In this document: one piece after another, positions 57,554 through 64,000 of the stretch
How positions within the stretch are numbered: the first letter of the stretch is position 1
How the letters are laid out: every line of letters starts with the position of its first letter
DNA from: Sphingomonas sp. Leaf34
GTDB lineage: Bacteria; Pseudomonadota; Alphaproteobacteria; Sphingomonadales; Sphingomonadaceae
Direction: 5' to 3'
Length of the DNA: 64,000 nt
NCBI RefSeq assembly: GCF_001421805.1
Contig: NZ_LMLC01000001.1
Location: 806,001 to 870,000, forward strand
Program-made: the position numbers and the translations under genes
Notes under the pieces: model-generated
Told to the model about the DNA's origin: nothing
The model's database searches: none
The model's input: only the letters and a program-made list of their open reading frames with translations

Positions 57554-57597
57554 GTGGGGTGCGATGGTTGGCGATGGCGTAATGCCGTCTACCCCAC
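57554..57597 (+). terminator. Hairpin after crtI
   Basis: Arms GTGGGGT (57554-57560) and ACCCCAC (57591-57597), ten bases after the crtI stop codon. There is no T tract, so it could be a Rho-associated or processing structure. Confidence 0.35.
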
Positions 57598-57847
57598 CCG
57601 TCGCGCCGTTGCCGCAACGATAGCGTGCTGCCGAGATCAAGCTTCGACGTGTCGTGCCGGGACGATATGGTCCGGAATGGAAGTTGTTTGAGGACCATCC
57701 CCTCCTCACCCGTCACGCACCCCGTCCAGATGCCGCCTGTCTTGTTTTCAGACCGCCGAAACGGATGGGTCATCGATGGTAGCGCGCTGACGATCCCCTA
57801 CCCTCCCTGTCGAGCGGCCGCTCTGACCACGCAGGAAGGATCACGAC
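57598..57847. other. Leader region of the Cys-patterned peptide gene
   Basis: 250 bases with no coding frame supported. It probably contains the promoter of the peptide gene, whose GGAAGGA ribosome-binding site lies just before 57848. Confidence 0.45.
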
Positions 57848-58123
57848 ATGACGATCAAGGTAAACACGCAGGACTGGAACGCACTGACCGCCAGCGAGCA
57901 AAGCGAGATTTCGAGCATTATGAGCGCGCATTTCGACGGCGCGACGATCGAAGCGGCGGACGGCGGCACCGCGATAGCCGACGTCGGCGGCTTTTGCACG
58001 ATACTCTGCAACGCGGCCGAAGCCGCCGCGACCGCACTGTGCAGCAAATTGTCGGGCACCGCGCAGCAGGTCTGCGTTATCGCCGCGCAAACCGGCGGCG
58101 ATCTGTGCCGATCGAGATGTTGA
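57848..58123 (+). CDS. Cys-patterned peptide precursor (candidate bacteriocin or RiPP)
   Basis: 91 residues with a GGAAGGA ribosome-binding site. The first 48 residues (MTIKVNTQDWNALTASEQSE..., ending DVGG) are polar, probably helical and without cysteine, like a leader peptide with a double glycine at 47-48. The last 43 residues hold six cysteines at 50, 54, 65, 76, 87 and 91, i.e. spacings 3-10-10-10-3, a mirror pattern whose 11-residue steps put them on one helix face. Most are preceded by a hydrophobic residue. No modification enzyme is adjacent. Known families are not recognised. Confidence 0.75.
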   Translation: MTIKVNTQDWNALTASEQSEISSIMSAHFDGATIEAADGGTAIADVGGFCTILCNAAEAAATALCSKLSGTAQQVCVIAAQTGGDLCRSRC

Positions 58124-58262
58124 GCGACTGACCGTTCGAACCGACCCTGATCGGTCGGTTCGAACACCGCCCTGGCCACCACCCTCGCCACCGCGCCTGC
58201 CACGTCGTCGCGCAGGCACCAGCACGCTTGTGGCGCGGGCGTGCATCCCTTAGCGGTGCGCT

Positions 58263-58844
58263 ATGAAACGTCTTGCAGTCTATTGCGGGTCGGCGACGCC
58301 GGCTGATCCCCTCTATATCGAAGGCGCGCGCGCGCTGGGTCGGACACTGGCCGAGCGCGGGATAGGCCTCGTCTATGGCGGCGGACGGACCGGGCTGATG
58401 GGGGCGATCGCCGATGGCGCGCTCGAGCGCGGCGGCGAGGTGATCGGCGTAATCCCGCAGGCGCTGGTCGATGCCGAGGTCGCGCATCGCGGGCTGACCG
58501 AACTCCACGTCGTGCAGGGCATGCATCAGCGCAAACAGATGTTTACCGATCTTGCCGACGGGTTCGTGACGATCCCGGGCGGGACGGGGACGATGGACGA
58601 GTTGTGGGAGGCGCTGAGCTGGGCGCAGCTTGGCTATCACGCGGATCCGGTCGGGCTGCTCAACACCGCGGGCTATTACGACCATCTGATCGCGTTCTGG
58701 GAGAAGATGGGCGAGGTCGGGTTCCTGCGACCGCAGCACCGCGATCTACTGATCGTCGCGGATACGCTCGACGGGCTACTCGACCGGATGGCGGAGCATG
58801 TGCCGACGCAGCCGATCGTGCGGATGAACGCGTCGGATCTGTGA
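58263..58844 (+). CDS. LOG family protein (TIGR00730)
   Basis: 193 residues of the Rossmann-fold LOG family: LAVYCGSATPADPLYIEGARALGRTLAERG, VYGGGRTGLMGAIADG (phosphate loop), MHQRKQMFTDLADGFVTIPGGTGTMDELWEALSWAQLG with PGGxGTxxE, and PVGLLNTAGYYDHLIAF. Members hydrolyse cytokinin-type nucleotides or other nucleoside 5-phosphates. It lies between the peptide gene and crtB. Confidence 0.94.
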   Translation: MKRLAVYCGSATPADPLYIEGARALGRTLAERGIGLVYGGGRTGLMGAIADGALERGGEVIGVIPQALVDAEVAHRGLTELHVVQGMHQRKQMFTDLADGFVTIPGGTGTMDELWEALSWAQLGYHADPVGLLNTAGYYDHLIAFWEKMGEVGFLRPQHRDLLIVADTLDGLLDRMAEHVPTQPIVRMNASDL

Positions 58845-58867
58845 GCGTCTCGAGGTCTCACAATACC

Positions 58868-58980
58868 CTCCACCACCCCGGCCAAGGCCGGGGCCCAACT
58901 GGGGGACATGCGTTGGTGAGCGTTGCGCGTCTTAACTGCGGCCTTTCCGATTGGCTTCCGGCCTTCGCCGGGGTGGTAGA
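58868..58980. repeat. Palindromic element, family B
   Basis: CCACCCCGGCCAAGGCCGGGGCCCAACTGG faced by CTTCCGGCCTTCGCCGGGGTGG-type sequence, between the LOG gene and crtB. Confidence 0.85.
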
Positions 58981-58995
58981 GACTGGCGTGGCAGC

Positions 58996-59943
58996 ATGAC
59001 CTCCGCCCTCCCCACCCGCGCGGACACCGTTGCGGCGGCCAAGGAGTCCATCGCGAAGGGCTCGAAGAGTTTCGCCGCCGCCAGCCTGTTGTTCGACAAG
59101 CCGACGCGCGAGCGGGCGTGGCTGCTCTATGCGTGGTGCCGGCGGTGCGACGATATTGCCGATGGGCAGGATCATGGCCACGGCATGACCGTCGTCGCGG
59201 ACGCCCCCGCGCGGCTGATCGCCTTGTCCGCGATGACCGAGCAGGCGCTGGCGGGCGAGGTAGTCGGCGAGCCGGCGTTCGATGCGCTGCGGATCTTCGC
59301 GGCCGAAACGCGGCTGCCCAAGCGGTTCGCGCGCGATCTCGTCGCCGGTTTTGCGCTCGATGCGGAGGAATGGCGGCCGCGGTCGGAGAACGATCTCTAC
59401 AAATATTGCTACCACGTCGCGGGCGTCGTCGGGTGCATGATGGCGGTGGCGATGGGCGTCGATCCCGACGACGAGGATACGCTCGACCGCGCGTGCGACC
59501 TGGGGATGGCGTTCCAGCTCGCCAACATCGCGCGCGATATCGAGGAGGATGACCGCGTCGGGCGCTGCTATCTGCCTGAAGAGTGGCTGGTCGAGATGGA
59601 CTTTCCGCCGGGCCAGCACATGAAGCCGCCATTCCGGTCCCGGCTCGCCGTGCTGACGAAGCGGATGGCCGCGCGGGCGGCGGCGTTCGAGGCCAGCGCG
59701 CGGCAGGGGACGCCGGCTTTGTCGTTCCGCTCGGCCTGGGCGGTGTTGTCGGCAGCGGGGATCTACGGCGCGATCGGGCGGACGGTGGCGGCACGCCGCG
59801 AGCATGCGTGGGATTACCGCGTGACGACGTCGGGGGCACAGAAACTGGGCTTTATCGCCAAGGCGGCACGAGAATCGGCGCGGCGGGACCATCTGTACCC
59901 GCGGACGCCGCGCAATCCGGGGCTGTGGACGCGGCCGAGGTAG
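58996..59943 (+). CDS. crtB: Phytoene synthase
   Basis: 315 residues. CrtB joins two geranylgeranyl diphosphates head to head to make phytoene. The family motifs are KGSKSFAAASLLFDKPTRERAWLLYAWCRRCDDIADG with the DxxxD metal site, KYCYHVAGVVGCMM, and DLGMAFQLANIARDIEEDDRVGRCYLPEEW, the second Asp-rich motif. The ATG at 58996 gives the normal start. It is separated from crtYI by the peptide and LOG genes. crtE, crtZ and crtG are not in the window. Confidence 0.97.
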   Translation: MTSALPTRADTVAAAKESIAKGSKSFAAASLLFDKPTRERAWLLYAWCRRCDDIADGQDHGHGMTVVADAPARLIALSAMTEQALAGEVVGEPAFDALRIFAAETRLPKRFARDLVAGFALDAEEWRPRSENDLYKYCYHVAGVVGCMMAVAMGVDPDDEDTLDRACDLGMAFQLANIARDIEEDDRVGRCYLPEEWLVEMDFPPGQHMKPPFRSRLAVLTKRMAARAAAFEASARQGTPALSFRSAWAVLSAAGIYGAIGRTVAARREHAWDYRVTTSGAQKLGFIAKAARESARRDHLYPRTPRNPGLWTRPR

Positions 59944-59970
59944 CTGATCCCCTACCACTGCCCCCATACC

Positions 59971-60040
59971 CGTTTGGCCTGAGCGGAGTCGAAGGGACGG
60001 TGTTCGGGATCTGTGCTTGGAGTTCGCTCAGCACGAGCGG
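59971..60040. repeat. Palindromic element, family D
   Basis: CGTTTGGCCTGAGCGGAGTCGAAG faced by a diverged partner ending CTCAGCACGAGCGG, in the gap between crtB and the gene at 60082. Confidence 0.7.
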
Positions 60041-60081
60041 AAGGGGAAACTGCGCCGACCGACTGTCAGCCGAGCGGCGGA

Positions 60082-60312
60082 TCAGCCGCGCGTCTTGACC
60101 TTGCCCGTCGTTGCGAACTGCGCGCCTGCGGTGCGACAGTTGGCACCGATCATCGGATAGGGAACGTCGGTGTTCCGCGCGAGCTGGTCGGGCAGCGCCG
60201 CACGGCATTGCGCCATCGTTGCATAGCGAGCAGGAATGACGCGTGCCTCGGTGCAGGCCGTGTTGCCGTCACCGCAGCCCATGATGGCCATGACGTAGAA
60301 CAGCGGTTCCAT
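60082..60312 (-). CDS. Small conserved Cys-containing protein (76 aa)
   Basis: MEPLFYVMAIMGCGDGNTAC..., then EARVIPARYATMAQCRAALPDQL and YPMIGANCRTAG, with four cysteines spread so that two disulfides are possible. The N-terminal hydrophobic stretch may act as a signal or anchor. Similar short proteins occur in sphingomonads. Function unknown. A GGAG lies before the ATG at 60312. Confidence 0.7.
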   Translation of the reverse strand: MEPLFYVMAIMGCGDGNTACTEARVIPARYATMAQCRAALPDQLARNTDVPYPMIGANCRTAGAQFATTGKVKTRG

Positions 60313-60433
60313 TTCATTCTCCAGGGGATCGCGGTGGCCGACGCTGGACACGGTAACAAAAGCGACGAAGTGGCAGGATTGTTCCCCCAACTGGTTTCGC
60401 CAGGGCTTGACTGCTCCTACATCGCGTCGATCC

Positions 60434-62263
60434 ATGCCACCTGATACTTACACCTCCACCCGCGCGGACCAGCCGCTGCTGCCGACGCTCCGCCGTTTCC
60501 TGCCGTTCCTGTGGCCAGCCGGGCAGCCCAAGCTGAAGGCACGGATCGTTGTCGCGATGCTGCTGGTGATCGCGTCGAAGCTGGTCCAGGTGTTCGGCGC
60601 GGCGTTCACGCTGAAATATGCGGTCGACGCGATGGCGGGGAACGACCGCGGTGCGCTGACTCTCGTCGTGCTGCTGGTGGTCGGATATGCGGCGTCGCGG
60701 TTCGGGACGACGCTGTTCGACAATCTGCGCAACGCGGTGTTCGAGCGTGTCGGGCAGGATGCGTCGCGGCGGCTCGCCGCGCAGGTGTTTCGCCACCTGC
60801 ATGCGCTGAGCCTTGATTTCCATCTGTCGCGGCGAACGGGCGCGGTGACCAAAGTGGTCGAGCGCGGGACCAAGAGCATCGACACGATGCTATACTTCCT
60901 GCTGTTCAACATCGCGCCGACACTATTCGAACTCGTGCTGGTGCTCGGGCTGTTCTGGACCAAGTTCGGCTGGCCGCTGGTGATCGCCACCGTCGTGATG
61001 GTCGCCGGCTATATCGCGTTCACGCGGATGGTGACTGACTGGCGCAACGCACTGCGCGCGCGGATGAACGACCTCGATACCGGCGCGGTCGCGCATGCGG
61101 TGGATTCGCTGCTGAACTTCGAAACGGTCAAGTATTTCGGCGCGGAGGAGCGCGAGGCGAAACGCTACGACAGCGCGATCACGGCGTATTCGGAAGCTGC
61201 GGTGAAGAGCGAGAATTCGCTCGCGTGGCTGAACCTGGGCCAGGCGCTGATCACCAACCTGATGCTCGCGGGCGGCATGGGGTTCGTCGTGTGGCGGTGG
61301 AGCCGCGGCGAAGCGTCGGCGGGCGACGTGGTATTCGTGTCGACGTTGCTCGCGCAGCTGTTTCGCCCGCTCGACCTGCTGGGGATGGTGTATCGCACGA
61401 TCCGCCAAGGCGCGCTCGACATGGCGGCGATGTTCGACCTGATCGATACGCCCGCCTCCGTGATCGATGCGCGGGATGCGCCGGCGTTGACGGTGACCGC
61501 GGGGCATGTGCGGTTCGAGAATGTCTCGTTTGGTTATGACGCCGGCCGGCCGATCCTGCGCGACCTCGAACTCGATGTGCCGGCGGGATCGACGCTCGCG
61601 GTGGTCGGGCCGTCGGGGGCGGGCAAGTCGACGCTCGCGAGGCTGCTGTACCGGTTCTACGATTTGACGGGCGGGCGGATCACCGTCGACGGGCAGGATA
61701 TTGCCGAAGTGCGCCAGGCGTCGTTGCGCGCCGCGATCGGGATCGTGCCGCAGGACACGGTGCTGTTCAACGACACGATCGGGTACAACATCGCCTATGG
61801 TCGCGAGGGCGCCGAGATGCCCGAAGTCGAGTCGGCGGCGAAGGGTGCGGCGATCGCGGGCTTCATCGAGCGCCAGCCGCTGGGCTACGCGACTCGGGTC
61901 GGCGAACGCGGCCTGAAGCTGTCGGGCGGCGAGAAACAGCGCGTGGCGATCGCCCGGACGTTGCTCAAGAACCCGCCGATCCTGATCCTCGACGAGGCGA
62001 CGTCGGCACTCGACAGCCGCACCGAGGCCGAAATCCTCGACACGCTAGAGGCGATCGAGCGCGGTCGCACCACGATCGTGATCGCGCACCGTTTGTCGAC
62101 CGTGGTGCATGCCGACCAGATCGTCGTGCTCGAGGCGGGGCGCATCGTCGAGAAGGGCACGCATGGCGAGCTGCTGCGCCGGGAGGGCGTCTATGCGGAG
62201 ATGTGGAATCGCCAGGCGCAGGAGCGTGCGGGACAGGATGACGGGGCGCTGGCGGCGGAGTAG
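60434..62263 (+). CDS. Atm1-type ABC exporter (fused permease and ATPase)
   Basis: 609 residues. Residues 25-330 hold the membrane domain (about six helices) with LDFHLSRRTGAVTKVVERGTKSID and NYETVKYFGAEEREAKRYD-type text, diagnostic of the Atm1/HMT1 subfamily that exports glutathione-linked compounds, sulfur or metal conjugates. The ATPase has VVGPSGAGKSTLARLLYRFYD, LKLSGGEKQRVAIARTLL, LILDEATSALDSRTE and IAHRLSTVVHADQI. The ATG at 60434 is preferred over an upstream TTG. Confidence 0.93.
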   Translation: MPPDTYTSTRADQPLLPTLRRFLPFLWPAGQPKLKARIVVAMLLVIASKLVQVFGAAFTLKYAVDAMAGNDRGALTLVVLLVVGYAASRFGTTLFDNLRNAVFERVGQDASRRLAAQVFRHLHALSLDFHLSRRTGAVTKVVERGTKSIDTMLYFLLFNIAPTLFELVLVLGLFWTKFGWPLVIATVVMVAGYIAFTRMVTDWRNALRARMNDLDTGAVAHAVDSLLNFETVKYFGAEEREAKRYDSAITAYSEAAVKSENSLAWLNLGQALITNLMLAGGMGFVVWRWSRGEASAGDVVFVSTLLAQLFRPLDLLGMVYRTIRQGALDMAAMFDLIDTPASVIDARDAPALTVTAGHVRFENVSFGYDAGRPILRDLELDVPAGSTLAVVGPSGAGKSTLARLLYRFYDLTGGRITVDGQDIAEVRQASLRAAIGIVPQDTVLFNDTIGYNIAYGREGAEMPEVESAAKGAAIAGFIERQPLGYATRVGERGLKLSGGEKQRVAIARTLLKNPPILILDEATSALDSRTEAEILDTLEAIERGRTTIVIAHRLSTVVHADQIVVLEAGRIVEKGTHGELLRREGVYAEMWNRQAQERAGQDDGALAAE

Positions 62264-62330
62264 CTGGGGAATTTAACCTCGCGCGGCCGAGTTTTCTGCT
62301 CTGCCAGCGCGAGGAAATGATCGAGCCCGG

Positions 62331-63404
62331 CTAAGCGGGGATCGCGGGATCGAGTTCGCGCAGGCGCGTCTCGATCGCGTTCGAATATTGATAGATATGC
62401 GTGAGATCGGACAGCAGATGGCGCGTCTCGTCCTTCCCCGCGAACATCCCGAGATATTTGGTCGTGATGCCGTTGAAATGCATTCGCGCGATCGTCTTGC
62501 GATTATTGTCGTCGAGCAGGATCGCGCAATAGGACTTCGCATCTCGGACGATGACGCGCTTCGGATCAATCAGCCGCGAGGCGATCGCCTGGATGATGTG
62601 GAAACCCGAAATTTCCTCCTGCGTCGTGACGATGCCGTCGCCCTCCGACGGGTCGTCATCGGCGCCGACGGGCAGATCCTCGACCGGGCTCGACGCCTTC
62701 AACGCCGAGGAAAGCCGCTCGTTGACGAAATCGCGGATCAGCGCGGCAATTGCGGGGGAGAGCAGCTTGGCGAACCCGTCCTTGATCGCGGGTGTCAGCC
62801 GGCCGCCGTGCACGCGCTGCGCCATCATCCGGACGAACTCGTCGGAGGGCTCGGCGAACTCCTTTTCCAGTTCAAGACGGATCAGCGACTGCGTCTTGAG
62901 GCTGCCCGCCTCTTGGACGATCTTGTCGATGTCGAACGCCGCCTTGGTGAACTTCTCGAGCGTGCGGATGTCGCCAGGCTTGATCGCGTCCATCGTGAAG
63001 GTGAAAAACGGCTGGTCGTCCATCTTGTTCGGGCGTTCGATATCCGAATAGAATTGGTAGACGACGCCGTTGGTGAGGACCGCAAGACGGGCATCGGTGA
63101 CGCTGAAATAGCGGAACAGTTGCCCGGCGTGATTGACGTTAAGTTGCACCGAGGACGGCTTGCACTCGATCAGGATCGAGACCTTACCACCGGCGCAGAT
63201 CGCATAGTCGACCTTTTCGCCTTTCTTGGTGCCGACATCGGCGCTGAACTCCGGGACGACCTCGGATGGGTTGAACACGTCGTAGCCGAGTGACTGCAGG
63301 AACGGCATGACCAGCGCGGTCTTTGCCGCCTCTTCTGTCAGGAGAACCTCGCGGTGCTCGATCGTCCGTTTCTGCAGTTCGGCCAGCCTGATGCTCAGTT
63401 CCAT
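62331..63404 (-). CDS. Orphan protein with type I restriction HsdR N-terminal domain
   Basis: 357 residues. Residues 20-150 match the HSDR_N nuclease-fold domain: EEAAKTALVMPFLQSLGYDVFNPSEVVPEF, KVDYAICAGGKVSILIECKPSSVQLN (the Asp...Glu-x-Lys core) and LAVLTNGVVYQFYSDIE. The rest is helical with a C-terminal domain (AKSYCAILLDDNNRKTIARMHFNG) seen in stand-alone homologues. No HsdM, HsdS or helicase is nearby, so it is not an intact type I system. It may act in defence or repair on its own. The ATG at 63404 is the plausible start. Confidence 0.87.
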   Translation of the reverse strand: MELSIRLAELQKRTIEHREVLLTEEAAKTALVMPFLQSLGYDVFNPSEVVPEFSADVGTKKGEKVDYAICAGGKVSILIECKPSSVQLNVNHAGQLFRYFSVTDARLAVLTNGVVYQFYSDIERPNKMDDQPFFTFTMDAIKPGDIRTLEKFTKAAFDIDKIVQEAGSLKTQSLIRLELEKEFAEPSDEFVRMMAQRVHGGRLTPAIKDGFAKLLSPAIAALIRDFVNERLSSALKASSPVEDLPVGADDDPSEGDGIVTTQEEISGFHIIQAIASRLIDPKRVIVRDAKSYCAILLDDNNRKTIARMHFNGITTKYLGMFAGKDETRHLLSDLTHIYQYSNAIETRLRELDPAIPA

Positions 63405-63501
63405 GTGCGTCCCCCCGGGTGAACATGGGAGGATGCGGGCGCGCGGGCCGGCGGTCCATGGCCCGCGAGCGACAGACTGGCCGGAACTCGACCGAGTTCG
63501 C

Positions 63502-64000
63502 CTAGCCGCAGGTCAGTCGGACCTGTTTCGCGGGCTGGTCGAACACGATTTCGGAACAGTGGTCGAGCACGTCGGCGCCGAGCGTCAGGCGGTCGTGTTT
63601 GGGGTCCCGCTTGCGCTTGGCGGTGACGACGATCTCGTCGGGGTCGGGCGGGGCGGCGTCGGCCTCGCGGATCGACACGGCGCTGCCGACGTCGCTGGTG
63701 CGGACGCCGAGCGTTGCGAGCCGCAGCGGACCGACCGCGAGCGGGTCCGCGAGAGTCATCGTGCGAACGGGGCGGGTGATGCCGAAGGCGATCTCGACAC
63801 GCTCGGCGGTGCCCGTGAGCGTGCCGCGCTGCGCCTCGGCGATCAGCGACGCCGCGTTGGCGGTGACCGTGGTGCGCGGATGATAGGGATCGAAAAGGAC
63901 GCGGATCGGCTGGCCGCCGATCATGATCTGCGCGAACACGCCCGACAGCCGCCCGAACAGCCCGCCGCCATCGACCATCGGTAGTGCGACCGTCCGTTCG
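63502..64000 (-). CDS. Retropepsin-like aspartic protease family protein (start outside the window)
   Basis: At least 165 residues that enter from the right edge. The frame continues upstream past 63978 (ERTVALPMVDGGG), so the true start is beyond 64000. GGLFGRLSGVFAQIMIGGQPIRVLFDPYHPRTTVTANAASLI resembles a retropepsin-type domain with the Asp of the usual DTG in a degenerate FDPYHPRTT. Another part, LTLGADVLDHCSEIVFDQPAKQVRL, matches the C-terminal beta-strand. Probably a secreted or periplasmic protein of unknown role. Confidence 0.6.
   Translation of the reverse strand, partial: ERTVALPMVDGGGLFGRLSGVFAQIMIGGQPIRVLFDPYHPRTTVTANAASLIAEAQRGTLTGTAERVEIAFGITRPVRTMTLADPLAVGPLRLATLGVRTSDVGSAVSIREADAAPPDPDEIVVTAKRKRDPKHDRLTLGADVLDHCSEIVFDQPAKQVRLTCG

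Noticed and set aside
62331-63404. A complete type I restriction-modification system
   Set aside because: No methylase, specificity or helicase genes are found on either side within the window.

Overview
The window looks like chromosomal DNA of a sphingomonad (Alphaproteobacteria, close to Sphingomonas). It is very G+C-rich. It carries a carotenoid cluster (crtY, crtI, crtB), the cell-cycle methyltransferase CcrM, a three-subunit transhydrogenase preceded by a 40-residue aa3-oxidase subunit IV gene, and DUF6456, DUF1272 and other families typical of this group. Most intergenic gaps hold short palindromic repeats. No phage, no classical insertion sequence and no CRISPR array is visible. The genus call is inference from gene content.

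Layout. 1-8 kb: a translationally coupled yggT-DUF167-folD-marC operon, argB between two REP-like elements, a queuosine-precursor transporter, a nucleoside transporter, a fasciclin protein, dapF, DUF6456, an XRE regulator and tRNA-Val. 8-13 kb: a MarR-type regulator and the pntAA/pntAB/pntB operon, interrupted by a DUF559 nuclease gene lying between inverted repeat arms. 13-20 kb: an NtrC-like regulator, a low-G+C orphan immunity-like gene, bestrophin, folP, ccrM with a GANTC-rich upstream region, rnhB and thiD. 20-34 kb: glmM, transporters, oxidoreductases, GntR, NAT, an acyl-CoA dehydrogenase, Sua5/TsaC, msrA, galE and a CitE-like lyase. 34-39 kb: a HAD-UbiA prenyltransferase, two GT-C-like membrane proteins and a PAP2 phosphatase, which together resemble a polyprenyl-phosphate pentose pathway. 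39-49 kb: tRNA-Lys, folK, two different uracil-DNA glycosylases, aguB, a PhnA-like protein, oligopeptidase B and aminopeptidase P. 49-54 kb: tRNA-Thr, a gene-poor stretch, a lipoprotein, a TM-helix channel-like protein, CsbD and an SMR pump. 54-64 kb: the carotenoid genes with a Cys-patterned peptide gene and a LOG gene between crtI and crtB, an Atm1-type ABC exporter, an orphan HsdR-N protein and a partial retropepsin-like gene.

Four observations stand out. (1) A DUF559 gene sits exactly between two inverted arms that match the arms of the gene-less ~125-bp elements at four other places, which suggests a small nuclease-linked mobile element and its miniature derivatives. (2) Palindromic repeats of two families are inserted in frame inside thiD and tsaC, adding about 30 residues to each protein. 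(3) A 91-residue peptide has a mirror-symmetric cysteine pattern (spacings 3-10-10-10-3), a candidate bacteriocin or RiPP precursor. (4) A HAD-UbiA / GT-C / PAP2 operon carries the sequence hallmarks of decaprenyl-phosphate phosphoribosyltransferase.
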